Of a DNA stretch of 42,309 nt, positions 24,510-33,639 are shown piece by piece (within the stretch, counting starts at the first letter, position 1; each line of letters begins with the position of its first letter). Source of the DNA: Bacteroidales bacterium (GTDB lineage: Bacteria > Bacteroidota > Bacteroidia > Bacteroidales > ML635J-15). Under the pieces are notes generated by a model. The model ran no database searches. It saw only the letters and a program-made list of their open reading frames with translations, and had not been told where the DNA came from. Both the position numbers and the translations under genes were made by a program. The stretch spans positions 1-42,309 of the forward strand of contig QKHS01000076.1 of the NCBI GenBank assembly GCA_003249955.1, given 5' to 3'.

Positions 24510-24756
24510 ATCAGGCAAAATTTCCGGAGGGTTGTCAATGCCTGAATATGGTTGACCACTATTTCTCAACTTTCAATCAAATTTGCAAAGAATACATTTT
24601 GATTCTGAGCAGTTTCCTTGCCCTGTTTTTGCATTTGACTAACTTGCTCTTCGGACTGCGATTCCAAGGCCTGCCCGCGTTGCTTTCCTGAATATTTTTA
24701 GCTATGATTTTTTTATTTAACGCAGAAAAAAACTCCAAACAGAAATTTTGCCTGAT
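24510..24756. repeat. 247-bp block bounded by 15-bp perfect inverted repeats
   Basis: ATCAGGCAAAATTTC at 24510-24524 and GAAATTTTGCCTGAT at 24742-24756 are exact reverse complements. The interior is unlike its surroundings in base content and has no full gene. No clear target duplication flanks it. It may be a MITE or remnant mobile element; its ends are unrelated to the GTAA family. Confidence 0.5.
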
Positions 24757-24849
24757 ACGTAAATAAAAATTATGCCAGCCGGACGAATTCCGGCACGCGT
24801 TGGTTATCTGACCGTGTGCAGACAGAGACAGGCTTTCTTCAGGTTTTGA

Positions 24850-25572
24850 TTAAATAACTTCCAGTCTTTCCAGTAAATTGGCTTTATAGCTTTGACTTAT
24901 AATCAGGAATGTCTTACCAATATAAACAACATTGTCTTCGATTGAGGTAATTTTTTTCAGGGCAACGGCATGTGACCTGTGAATTCTTATAAAATCCCTG
25001 CCTAGTTTTATCAAAACGTCTTTAAGGAATGCATTAACGATATGTTTACCGGCACTTGTATGAACAATAGTGTAGTTATCCATTGCTTCTACCCATAAAA
25101 TATCGTCAATATTTACCTGTTTAAGCACACCTTTGTCCTTTATAAAGAAATATTTATTGTCGATTTTAAGTTCGGGATTTTCATCCAGTGTTTTTACAAA
25201 TTTATTGAATGCAAGCTGGATATTATTGTTAAGATCAGCGTCTTTAAAAGGCTTTGTAATATATCCCATCGGGTTAGCTTCCAGAGCATCATTAAATGTT
25301 TTTGCATCGGTATAAGCGGTAATAAACACAATCGGGATATTAAATTTTTCTTTTATAATTTTTCCTATGTCTATGCCTGATTTATCGCTGTTGAGATTTA
25401 TGTCAAGCAGTGCTATGTCGATACTTTCTTCCAGCAAAACTGCCAATGCATCTTTGTAATTTGTAGCGATTCCGGCAACATTATAGCCCATTTTCTGCAA
25501 ACGCATTTCCATGTCCATTGCAATTGAAAATTCATCTTCAATAATTAAAATATTTTTGTCTGTCCCGCTCAT
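24850..25572 (-). CDS. LytTR-family response regulator
   Basis: The 240-residue protein has a receiver domain (about 1-125) with acidic pocket E12/D13, phosphoacceptor D57 (ALLDINL), the Thr of VFITAYT and the Lys of ITKPF. A LytTR DNA-binding domain (about 140-240) follows, with VEAMDNYTIVHT and FIRIHRSHAVAL, the family signature. It would bind direct repeats in target promoters as a dimer when phosphorylated. Its ATG overlaps the stop of the upstream kinase gene by 4 bases, so the two are translationally coupled and certainly a pair. Targets are unknown; no obvious LytTR repeat was identified nearby. Confidence 0.93.
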   Translation of the reverse strand: MSGTDKNILIIEDEFSIAMDMEMRLQKMGYNVAGIATNYKDALAVLLEESIDIALLDINLNSDKSGIDIGKIIKEKFNIPIVFITAYTDAKTFNDALEANPMGYITKPFKDADLNNNIQLAFNKFVKTLDENPELKIDNKYFFIKDKGVLKQVNIDDILWVEAMDNYTIVHTSAGKHIVNAFLKDVLIKLGRDFIRIHRSHAVALKKITSIEDNVVYIGKTFLIISQSYKANLLERLEVI

Positions 25573-27536
25573 AATTTTACCTGATTAATAAAACTGAACT
25601 CTGTTTTTAACCCGTTTTCGTTTTTAAAAAGCAATTCTGACTGCAATTGTCTTGCCAAACCTAAAGATAATCTCAGCCCCAGAGACTTTGTCTTTTTAAT
25701 ATCAAATCCGTCAGGAAGTCCTTTCCCGTTATCCGAGATTGATATATGTACAAGTTCTCCTTTGTCTGTTTGTTCAGATGTACATTCAATACTTATAATA
25801 TTTTCATGTGTTTCGTGAAAAGCATGTTTTATGCTGTTTGTAACAATTTCGTTAATTATCAGTCCGCAAGGTACAAGCTGGTCGATTTGCAGGTTTACTG
25901 GACTTATGTTAATGTTGAAACTTATATTTTTTGAAGCTGTGCTGAACGATGATGAAATATAAGAACACAGATTTTCTACATATTCTTTAAAGCTTATTTC
26001 ACTTAATTTTGATGATTTATAAAGGTTTTCGTGAATCATAGACATAGCTTCTATACGAGCCTGGCTTATCCGCAATATCTCCTCTGCGCTGTTACCCTCG
26101 GTTTTTTCGGATTGTAAATTAAGCAGACTGCTTATAATCTGCAGGTTGTTTTTTACACGGTGATGAACTTCACGAATAAGTATTTCACGTTCTTTAAGAG
26201 CTTCGTTTAGCTTTTCGTTAAGTTCATTTGTCTTTTTGTAACGTCTGAATATCAGGAATATAAAAACACAGGTAAGGCCGATTACAAAAATAAGCGCATA
26301 AATACTGTTTTGTTTTTGTTTGTTTTTCAGAGAGATGTTTTCGGTTATGACTTTTTGCTGGGCGGCACTGTCTTCGAGTTGCTTTATAAAATATTCCTTG
26401 TTGGTCAGATTTAGTTTTGTCTGATATTCAATCATCATTTTCTGACGATTCTGATTAAAAATAGTGTCGTTTAAACTGATATATCTGTCCTGGTATTCAA
26501 CAGCATTTTTATAGTCCCCCAAAGCTTTGAATGATTTATAAAGATAGCGGTATATTTCCAGTCTTAACTGCCCTGATTTTACAAAATCGGAAATTTGCAT
26601 GCTCTCTTTAAGATATTCGATTGCGGAATTATAGTTTTCAAGGAAATATTCAGCTTTACCACGTAACATAAGTGTTTCTGAAACTCCCTGCAGGTGGTTT
26701 ATTTTATAAAATTCTTTTTCAACATCGGTTAAAAGGATTACGGCTTTTTTGTAGTTTTTACCCAACATTTCGGCTTCTGCCAATCGTAACATACAATTGT
26801 TATAATCCTTTATTCTGTCAAACGATTGCCATATTTTTGATGAATTTGTAAAGTAATATTTAGCTGCAGCATCATCCCCGGTTTTTAGTTTAAGATTCCC
26901 GAGGTCGTAAAGAATCCAGGCCTCCTGAAGCTCGGCTTTGGCAAGTTTGTATTGTTTGCGTGAAATAAGAAAATGTTCTTCGGCAGCATCAAATTCATTT
27001 ATTTCCAGAAGCAAAGCACCTATATTTGAATGAAGTTCGCCTATGTTAAGAGTATCCTGATATTTTTCAAATATTTCAAGCGAACTGTAATAATTGTCGA
27101 GAGCCTGATCGTAATCACCTTTTAGTTTCTGGACTTTTCCGAGATTATTCATAGCAGAAGCGGCACCTCTTTCAAAATCGTCCTGATAATAAAGTGGAAT
27201 GGCTTTCCCGAAGTGATATACGGCTGAGTCATATACTGCAATGTTTTTATAAAGTACTCCCAAAAAATTATGATAGTACGACAGGTCGGAAATATCATTG
27301 CATTTTTCGCAGATATTCAAGCCAAGATAACAGTATTTTATTGCAGAATCGGGAAAGTTAAAGTAATATTCTTCAGCTATCTGAGAGTAAATGAATGATC
27401 TGTTTTTTTCGTCTTTTTCTGTTGAAGCACGGTTAAGAAGCGAGTCTATTACTTGCTTGTTCTGAGAAACGGCATAGCCTCCGAAAAAGCAAAGAAAGAT
27501 GATAAGAGTAAAAATATGTTTAATAAAATGCTTCAT
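25569..27536 (-). CDS. TPR-sensor histidine kinase (HisKA_2 type)
   Basis: The 655-residue protein begins with a signal/anchor segment. Periplasmic tetratricopeptide repeats follow (about 30-400; for example KQVIDSLLNRASTEKDEKNR and DYDQALDNYYSSLEIFEKYQ). One membrane helix sits near 410-430 (YALIFVIGLTCVFIFLIF), then a kinase core. The phosphoacceptor segment is EVHHRVKNNLQII (H458/H459), the HisKA_2 form. The ATP-binding HATPase region has NEIVTNSIKHAF (N box) and DNGKGLPDGF (G1). The TPRs probably sense a periplasmic partner; the ligand is unknown. It shares an operon with the LytTR regulator. A minus-strand -7 box sits at 27556-27563. Confidence 0.93.
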   Translation of the reverse strand: MKHFIKHIFTLIIFLCFFGGYAVSQNKQVIDSLLNRASTEKDEKNRSFIYSQIAEEYYFNFPDSAIKYCYLGLNICEKCNDISDLSYYHNFLGVLYKNIAVYDSAVYHFGKAIPLYYQDDFERGAASAMNNLGKVQKLKGDYDQALDNYYSSLEIFEKYQDTLNIGELHSNIGALLLEINEFDAAEEHFLISRKQYKLAKAELQEAWILYDLGNLKLKTGDDAAAKYYFTNSSKIWQSFDRIKDYNNCMLRLAEAEMLGKNYKKAVILLTDVEKEFYKINHLQGVSETLMLRGKAEYFLENYNSAIEYLKESMQISDFVKSGQLRLEIYRYLYKSFKALGDYKNAVEYQDRYISLNDTIFNQNRQKMMIEYQTKLNLTNKEYFIKQLEDSAAQQKVITENISLKNKQKQNSIYALIFVIGLTCVFIFLIFRRYKKTNELNEKLNEALKEREILIREVHHRVKNNLQIISSLLNLQSEKTEGNSAEEILRISQARIEAMSMIHENLYKSSKLSEISFKEYVENLCSYISSSFSTASKNISFNINISPVNLQIDQLVPCGLIINEIVTNSIKHAFHETHENIISIECTSEQTDKGELVHISISDNGKGLPDGFDIKKTKSLGLRLSLGLARQLQSELLFKNENGLKTEFSFINQVKL

Positions 27537-27555
27537 TCTCAGAACAATAAGAATG

Positions 27556-27563
27556 CAAAAATA
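27556..27563 (-). promoter_or_regulatory. Candidate -7 promoter box of kinase operon
   Basis: Minus-strand TATTTTTG matches TAnnTTTG and lies 19 bases upstream of the kinase start at 27536. Confidence 0.55.
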
Positions 27564-27618
27564 AGATTTTAAGCGAAATAAACGATAAAAGTACTTCTCT
27601 AAATGGTGGAGTATTTTC

Positions 27619-27626
27619 TATATTTG
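27619..27626 (+). promoter_or_regulatory. Candidate -7 promoter box
   Basis: TATATTTG matches TAnnTTTG, 18 bases before the pentapeptide-repeat gene ATG at 27645. It is divergent from the kinase promoter. Confidence 0.6.
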
Positions 27627-27644
27627 TGGTTTTAAATAACATTA

Positions 27645-28226
27645 ATGCAGATGGGAAAGAATTTTATTGACGATAAAGATTTTGATAAAATTGATTTCAG
27701 GGAAACAACTTTGATTAAAGCTGACTACGAGAATTGTACATTTAAGAACTGTAATTTTTCCGAAACAGATTTGTCAATGTCTGAGTTTATCGATTGTAAA
27801 TTTGATAATTGTGACTTTACTACCGCTAATATCGTGAAAACAGCCTTTAAAGGTGTTGTGTTTACCGGGTGCAAGATGCTTGGACTGCATTTTGACGATT
27901 GCAATGAATTCCTGCTTTCAATGCATTTTAAAAGTTGTCAGCTTAATTTGTCGTCGTTTTATAAACTGAATCTTAAAAACTCAAAGTTTGAAAACTGTAG
28001 CCTTAAAGAAGTGGATTTTAGCGAAGCAGATATGTCAAAGCTGAAATTAAAAGACTGCGATTTTAACGGGGCGGTATTTTATCAGACAAAACTGCAGGAG
28101 ACAGATTTTACAAGTGCTGTAAATTATTCTGTTAATCCCGAAGAGAATAATCTTAAAAAAGCAAGGTTTTCATTACAGGGGGTGGTCGGACTGCTGGATA
28201 AATATGATATTATTGTGGAACCATAA
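27645..28226 (+). CDS. Pentapeptide-repeat protein
   Basis: The 193-residue protein is made of A(D/N)LxX/CxFxNC pentapeptides: CTFKNCNFSETDLSMSEF, CKFDNCDFTTAN, NSKFENCSLKEVDFSEAD. Such repeats form a right-handed quadrilateral beta helix. The mid-chain break (FLLSMHFKSC) and the C-terminal NNLKKARFSLQGVVGLLDKYDIIVEP, ending in a capping helix, are the arrangement seen in Qnr/McbG-type proteins, which mimic DNA and protect gyrase. That role is possible but not shown; Bacteroidota chromosomes carry many such genes. The protein has no signal peptide, so it is cytosolic. It overlaps by reading frame with an alternative early start of the next gene. Confidence 0.85.
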   Translation: MQMGKNFIDDKDFDKIDFRETTLIKADYENCTFKNCNFSETDLSMSEFIDCKFDNCDFTTANIVKTAFKGVVFTGCKMLGLHFDDCNEFLLSMHFKSCQLNLSSFYKLNLKNSKFENCSLKEVDFSEADMSKLKLKDCDFNGAVFYQTKLQETDFTSAVNYSVNPEENNLKKARFSLQGVVGLLDKYDIIVEP

Positions 28227-28236
28227 TTATAGAATC

Positions 28237-28845
28237 ATGAGAAAGATTAAAATTAAATTGTTAACACTGATTATTCTTTTTGCCGGAACAGGTTTTTCTC
28301 TTAAGTGCAGGGAATCCAACCAGCTTTTTGAGATAGCTGTTTTTAAAGTAATAAAAGCTTTTGAAAATAAAGATGCCGGAATGCTTAACGGTATGATAAA
28401 CAAGGACTTTGGCCTGTATGTAATTCACCGAAACGGGATTTTTGACCAATATGCCCAATTTGATAAAGTTGAATTTGATTCTCAGGAGCATATATCATAC
28501 TTGTTCGATTATTCGTATTTTGAGTTTGCAAACGATTATCCTGTAAAATATGAAGAATTGCCTGAATATAGTTGCGACACTGAAGTCTGGACAAAAAAAG
28601 GTTTGTTTTGTGATGTTGATTTAAAAGATAATATTCTTACACGTACGGCAGAGAATTTAAACGAATACGCCGGAGCAGATATTGATGCAGGAACTATCCT
28701 CGGATTTCGCAAAATTGAAAAGAAAAACCGGAGAATTGTTTTAATAAACGAAAAAGGGCAATCTCTGATTTTTTATCTGACTAAAATCAAAAAACATTGG
28801 TATCTGACCATATTGGACAGGGTGAGCGGAGATTGCAGCGCATAA
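28237..28845 (+). CDS. Exported protein of unknown function
   Basis: The 202-residue product has a signal peptide (MRKIKIKLLTLIILFAGTGFSLKC); the LKC end could be a weak lipobox. The mature part has a helix (IAVFKVIKAFENKDAGMLNGMI), then mixed strands with IHRNGIFDQYAQFDKVEF and EYAGADIDAGTILGFRKIEKK. I do not recognise the family. I chose the ATG at 28237, which begins the signal peptide; an upstream ATG at 28204 would overlap the pentapeptide gene by 23 bases. The 10-base gap to the pentapeptide gene suggests co-transcription. It is cut off from what follows by MITE copy C, which inserted only 16 bases after its stop. Confidence 0.75.
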   Translation: MRKIKIKLLTLIILFAGTGFSLKCRESNQLFEIAVFKVIKAFENKDAGMLNGMINKDFGLYVIHRNGIFDQYAQFDKVEFDSQEHISYLFDYSYFEFANDYPVKYEELPEYSCDTEVWTKKGLFCDVDLKDNILTRTAENLNEYAGADIDAGTILGFRKIEKKNRRIVLINEKGQSLIFYLTKIKKHWYLTILDRVSGDCSA

Positions 28846-28861
28846 AAAATATAAAATATTA

Positions 28862-29065
28862 GGAACTATTTAGGTTTCTTGTAAAATCTTGTAATCTGTA
28901 AATTGCAGTAACTAAAGATTCAGCCTTTTTAACAAAATTGGAATTTCAATTAGCGGAAGAGGCTATGTAAAACCCACTGATTACTGATTACCTCCGCCAC
29001 GGCGGAACAAAGACAACTATCAGAAAAACTGTATTCCTGTTTTGACATAATACCTGAATAATTAC
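28862..29065. mobile_element. MITE copy C with perfect 8-bp target duplication
   Basis: This 204-bp element has left end GGAACTATTTAGG and right end CCTGAATAATTAC. It is flanked on both sides by AAATATTA (28854-28861 and 29066-29073), a perfect 8-bp target duplication. It shares with copy B long stretches of interior (TTAGCGGAAG, CTATGTAAAACCCAC, GCGGAACAA, CATAATACCTGAATAATTAC) and contains a small TCCGCC-AC-GGCGGA palindrome. It has no coding sequence. Confidence 0.88.
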
Positions 29066-29073
29066 AAATATTA

Positions 29074-29381
29074 TTGTAAATAGTCTGAAACCGGAAAACG
29101 CTTCGCTGTAAATTTCTTACTTTATTTGCGCAACTATGTGTGTCTGAAACAGACGTCAGTTACCGGACAAATCTGTTGGTTAACAATCAATCCTGCGTTA
29201 GGGGAGAAATAGTCTGAATCAGGCTATGGAAGGTTGTCTTATCGTTTGCAATCATTTTATTGTGTTATTGTTGTTTGTCATGCATATTATAAAGTATATA
29301 TGCAATGTTTGTTGTGTCTGAACCTTTTTGGTAAAAAACCGTTATAACATTATAAAATGTCAGTTTCTAAAAATTATTATT
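29074..29381. other. Gene-free stretch upstream of the metal-efflux locus
   Basis: I see no gene or clear motif. The sequence is AT-rich with no TAnnTTTG box in a good position before the HMA gene, so the promoter of the efflux locus is not obvious. Confidence 0.4.
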
Positions 29382-29738
29382 ATGAAAAATATAAAAATTC
29401 TGTTAACAATACTTATTGTAATCTCCTTTTCTTCTGTTACAATTGCTCAGGAATCAGATCAGAAAATAACATTAAAAACCGATAGTATCAGTGTTTTGGG
29501 AAATTGTGGCATGTGTAAAACCAGAATTGAAAAGGCAGCAATGCTTGAAGGCGTTAAAACCGCAGTATGGAATCAGGAAACAAAAATTCTTACTGTTGTT
29601 TATAATCCTTCAGTTGTAAGTAACGAAGTTATCCAAAAAAGTATTGCATCTGTGGGGCATGATACTGAATTATACAAGGCAGAAGAAAGTGTCTATAATC
29701 AATTGCCGGGATGTTGTAAATACCCCAGAAAAGAGTGA
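29382..29738 (+). CDS. Periplasmic heavy-metal-associated (HMA) protein
   Basis: The 118-residue product has a signal peptide (MKNIKILLTILIVISFSSVTIAQ) and a single HMA domain with the metal-binding CGMC motif at residues 42-45, then KTRIEKAAMLEGVKTAVW. The C-terminus SVYNQLPGCCKY adds a second cysteine pair. It is expected to bind Cu(I) or Ag(I) in the periplasm and hand it to the efflux pump encoded downstream. I placed the start at the ATG at 29382, where the signal peptide begins, not at 29328. It lies 64 bases before the CusA-like gene. The same module, with the same CC tail, is fused to the CusB-like protein at 34870. Confidence 0.9.
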   Translation: MKNIKILLTILIVISFSSVTIAQESDQKITLKTDSISVLGNCGMCKTRIEKAAMLEGVKTAVWNQETKILTVVYNPSVVSNEVIQKSIASVGHDTELYKAEESVYNQLPGCCKYPRKE

Positions 29739-29802
29739 TATAAGTATCAGTCCGGCAATGCGATAAGTATTTGCTGATGTTTCACCATTTACTATTTACC
29801 TG

Positions 29803-32800
29803 ATGTTAAACAAAATAATTAAATATTTTTTACACAACAGGCTCGTTACAGTAATTTTATTATTATTTGCAATTAGTTTAGGTCTTGTTACCTCACCTTT
29901 TAGTTGGGATTTAAAGCTATTACCAAATGATCCGGTTCCTGTTGATGCTATTCCAGATATCGGGGAGAATCAGCAGATTGTGTTTACGAAATGGGACGGA
30001 AGGTCGCCACAGGATATCGAAGATCAGATATCATATCCGCTAACTACTTATTTACTGGGAATTCCGGGTGTGAAATCTGTAAGAAGCACTTCGGTCATCG
30101 GTTTTTCAAGCATCTATATAATTTTTAATGATGATGTGGAATTTTACTGGTCAAGGTCAAGAATAATTGAAAAATTAAGTTCACTGCCGGCCGGGCTGTT
30201 GCCTGACGGTGTTCAGCCGGGCCTTGGTCCCGATGCCACAGCTTTGGGTCAGATATTCTGGTACACTCTTGAAGGACGGGACAAAGAAGGGAATCCTACC
30301 GGAGGCTGGGATTTGAGTGAACTGCGCTCCATACAGGATTTTTATGTAAAGTACAGTCTTAATTCTGTGGAAGGTGTTGCAGAAGTTGCTTCAATCGGTG
30401 GTTTTGTTCAGGAATATCAGATAGATGTTAATCCGGATGCTCTAAAGGCTTATAATATTGCATTACATCAGGTTATGAATGCTGTCAGGGAGTCAAATAT
30501 CGATGTGGGAGCCAAAACGATAGAAATTAATCAGGTTGAATATTTAGTAAGGGGTATAGGCTACATTAAAAATATAGAAGACATTGAGCAGGCTGTTGTT
30601 GCTGTACATAATAATGTGCCAATCAGAATAAAAGATATCGGGGTTGTTTATCTTGGTCCTGCAAACAGGCGCGGAATGCTGGACAAGGGTGGAGCAGAAG
30701 TTGTAGGAGGAGTGGTAGTTGCCCGTTTCGGCTCAAACCCGCTGGCAGTAATAAATAATGTAAAAGAGAGGATAAAAGAGATCGCTCCCGGGCTTCCGAA
30801 AAAAGTCCTGGCTGACGGCACCGAAAGCCAGTTGACAATAGTTCCTTTTTACGACAGGTCGGAATTGATTTACGAGACTCTTGGTACATTGGAAGAAGCA
30901 TTATCACTCGAAATTTTAATTACAATTCTGGTTGTAATTTTAATGGTATATAATTTAAGAGCATCTTTATTAATTTCCAGTTTATTACCAATTGCCGTTT
31001 TGATTGTTTTTATTGCTATGCGGTATATTGGTGTAGATGCAAACATTGTGGCACTTTCGGGAATTGCTATTGCCATCGGGACTATGGTCGATCTGGGAAT
31101 AATAATGTCTGAAAATATTATAAAGCATATAAAAGAAGCCCCTGCAACACAAAAACTTATAGATACTGTTTATAAAGGAGCCTCGGAAGTATCATCTGCT
31201 ATTTTTACTGCTGTTTCAACAACAATAGTAAGTTTTATTCCGGTATTTACGCTGCAGTCAGCCGAAGGCAAGCTTTTCGGGCCGCTGGCTTTTACAAAAA
31301 CCTTTGCTTTGCTTGCCGCACTTCTGGTGTCAGTGCTGATAATGCCATCTTTGGCGTATTGGTTTTTTGGATTTAAAATCAGGAGTAAGAAATTAACAGA
31401 TGTATTTAATATTGCTTTGATTATTTTCGGAGTCGTTCTGTTATTTGCCGGATATACTTTTGCTCCTGTTATTTTTATTTTTTACGGAGTTTTTGCATGG
31501 CTGAAAAAATTACCTTTCGGGAAAGCACAGTTTTTTAAATCGAAATCCGGTCTCATTCTTAAATGGCTGATTATTAATTCACATATAATAATTACAGTTG
31601 CAGGTGTAACCTGGATTCTGGCAGAATTCTGGTTGCCTTTGGGAGCGGGCAGGAGCTTATTGCTGAATTTTATTTTTGTTGCTTTACTTGTATCTCTGAT
31701 TTTGGGAGGATTTACTCTTCTTGAATTTTATTATAAAAGAATCCTGCGGTGGTGTTTGGATAATAAAATCAAGTTTTTACTCATTCCGGTTTTGCTGATA
31801 TTTTCAGGCGGTATAATATGGTTAGGGTTTGATAAAATTTTCGGTTTTGCCGGTAAAGGATTTGAGAAAACAGGATGGAATGTGAAAACCACAAAGCTGT
31901 GGGAAAAATTTGACAACACCTTTCCGGGTATAGGCAAGGAATTTATGCCTGCACTGGACGAAGGGAGTTTCCTGTTAATGCCTACATCAATGCCTCACTC
32001 TGGTTTTGAGTTTAACCGTAATGTGGCGGGACAACTGGATATGTTGATTTCACAGATTCCTGAGATAGACCTGGTTGTGGGAAAGCTTGGCAGAGTTGAA
32101 TCAGCTCTCGATCCTGCACCTGTTTCAATGTTTGAAAATATTATAAACTATAAGCCCGAATATGTTTTAAATGAGAAAGGCCACAGGCTTAGGTTTAAAG
32201 TGGATGGGGAAGATAAATTTATTCTTAAAAACGGGGAGAAATATACTAATGATGAAGCATTGCTTGCCGGGATTAAAAAAGAGCAGTTAATCCCGGATAA
32301 CGATGGAATATATTTCAGAAACTGGCGGTCGCATATTCACTCAGCTAATGACATATGGCTTGAAATATTAAAAGTTACCAAAATTCCTGGCGTAACATCT
32401 GCCCCCAAACTGCAACCTATAGAAACCCGTTTGGTAATGCTGCAAACCGGTATGCGTGCTCCGATGGGCATAAAGGTTTACGGGCCGGATCTGGATGTAA
32501 TAGAAGAATTCGGAATACAACTGGAAAAAATACTGAAGGATGTTCCGTCTGTAAAATCAGATGCTGTTTTTGCAGACAGGATTGTCGGGAAACCATATAT
32601 CCATTTAAATGTAAACAGAGATGAGATTGCCCGTTTCGGACTTAATGTGGCAGATGTACAGCAAACTATTCAAACTGCAATAGGCGGGATGACAATTACC
32701 GGGACAGTTGAGGGTAGGAGCAGGTATGCAGTTCGTGTAAGGTATCCGCGTGAGTTAAGGGACAATCCTGAGAGATTAAGCAAAATCTTAATTTCCACAC

Positions 32801-33639
32801 CTGCCGGGGCACAGATTCCGCTTTCACAGGTTGTGGACATTGAATATTTCAGAGGGCCGCAGGCAATAAAAAGTGAAAATACTTTTCTTGTAGGATATGT
32901 GCTTTTTGACAAGAATGACGGGTTTGCGGAAGTAGATGTTGTAAATGATGCGCAGAAGGCAATCAAAGATAAAATTGATTCGGGAGAGCTAATAGTTCCA
33001 TCCGGGGTAAGCTATAAGTTTTCGGGTAGTTTTGAAAATCAGGTGAGAGCAGAGAAAAGACTTTCTTTAATTGTGCCGGTGGTTCTTATTCTTGTATTTC
33101 TTATTCTGTATTTTCAGTTTAAGTCGGTCAGTACCTCGATGATGGTATTCAGCGGAATTGCAATGGCTTTCAGCGGAGGTTTTATAGTCCTCTGGCTATA
33201 TTCACAGACATGGTTTTGTGATTTTTCATTATTCGGGACTAATTTAAGAGATTTGTTTCAGATGCATACTGTTAACCTGAGTGTCGCCGTGTGGGTTGGC
33301 TTTATCGCGCTGTTTGGAATTGCAACTGATGATGGCGTTTTGATGGCTACTTATCTGGATCAGAGCTTTTTAAAGAATAAACCTGGCAATCTTAAAGGAA
33401 TCCGTGAAGCTGTGGTTGAAGCGGGCTACAGAAGAATAAAACCGGCAATTATGACTTCTGCCACAACTATAATTGCACTTTTGCCGGTGCTTACTTCAAC
33501 AGGCAGAGGGGCAGATATTATGATTCCTATGGCAATACCTGCCTTCGGAGGAATGCTTGTAGCATCAATTACATATTTTATTGTACCGGTGCTTTATTCG
33601 ATGAGGGAGGAAAGGAAAATTAAAAAGATAAAAACATGA
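29803..33639 (+). CDS. CusA-like heavy-metal RND efflux pump
   Basis: The 1278-residue inner membrane RND transporter belongs to the heavy-metal efflux (HME) class and exports Cu(I)/Ag(I) by proton antiport. Visible are the N-terminal VDAIPDIGENQQIV and GIPGVKSVRS, a transmembrane GTMVDLGIIMSENI with D430 in the proton path, and the PAIMTSATTIIALLPVL segment near the end. It is about 200 residues longer than E. coli CusA because of extra helices (about 530-680) and an added periplasmic stretch (about 775-860), as is usual in Bacteroidota. M726 and M879 align with two of the three CusA methionines; the third position is L947. Its stop overlaps the next ATG. Confidence 0.93.
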   Translation: MLNKIIKYFLHNRLVTVILLLFAISLGLVTSPFSWDLKLLPNDPVPVDAIPDIGENQQIVFTKWDGRSPQDIEDQISYPLTTYLLGIPGVKSVRSTSVIGFSSIYIIFNDDVEFYWSRSRIIEKLSSLPAGLLPDGVQPGLGPDATALGQIFWYTLEGRDKEGNPTGGWDLSELRSIQDFYVKYSLNSVEGVAEVASIGGFVQEYQIDVNPDALKAYNIALHQVMNAVRESNIDVGAKTIEINQVEYLVRGIGYIKNIEDIEQAVVAVHNNVPIRIKDIGVVYLGPANRRGMLDKGGAEVVGGVVVARFGSNPLAVINNVKERIKEIAPGLPKKVLADGTESQLTIVPFYDRSELIYETLGTLEEALSLEILITILVVILMVYNLRASLLISSLLPIAVLIVFIAMRYIGVDANIVALSGIAIAIGTMVDLGIIMSENIIKHIKEAPATQKLIDTVYKGASEVSSAIFTAVSTTIVSFIPVFTLQSAEGKLFGPLAFTKTFALLAALLVSVLIMPSLAYWFFGFKIRSKKLTDVFNIALIIFGVVLLFAGYTFAPVIFIFYGVFAWLKKLPFGKAQFFKSKSGLILKWLIINSHIIITVAGVTWILAEFWLPLGAGRSLLLNFIFVALLVSLILGGFTLLEFYYKRILRWCLDNKIKFLLIPVLLIFSGGIIWLGFDKIFGFAGKGFEKTGWNVKTTKLWEKFDNTFPGIGKEFMPALDEGSFLLMPTSMPHSGFEFNRNVAGQLDMLISQIPEIDLVVGKLGRVESALDPAPVSMFENIINYKPEYVLNEKGHRLRFKVDGEDKFILKNGEKYTNDEALLAGIKKEQLIPDNDGIYFRNWRSHIHSANDIWLEILKVTKIPGVTSAPKLQPIETRLVMLQTGMRAPMGIKVYGPDLDVIEEFGIQLEKILKDVPSVKSDAVFADRIVGKPYIHLNVNRDEIARFGLNVADVQQTIQTAIGGMTITGTVEGRSRYAVRVRYPRELRDNPERLSKILISTPAGAQIPLSQVVDIEYFRGPQAIKSENTFLVGYVLFDKNDGFAEVDVVNDAQKAIKDKIDSGELIVPSGVSYKFSGSFENQVRAEKRLSLIVPVVLILVFLILYFQFKSVSTSMMVFSGIAMAFSGGFIVLWLYSQTWFCDFSLFGTNLRDLFQMHTVNLSVAVWVGFIALFGIATDDGVLMATYLDQSFLKNKPGNLKGIREAVVEAGYRRIKPAIMTSATTIIALLPVLTSTGRGADIMIPMAIPAFGGMLVASITYFIVPVLYSMREERKIKKIKT

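Noticed and set aside
3162-29065. A complete IS66 insertion sequence
   Set aside because: Only short non-autonomous copies are present; no transposase gene of any family was found in the window.
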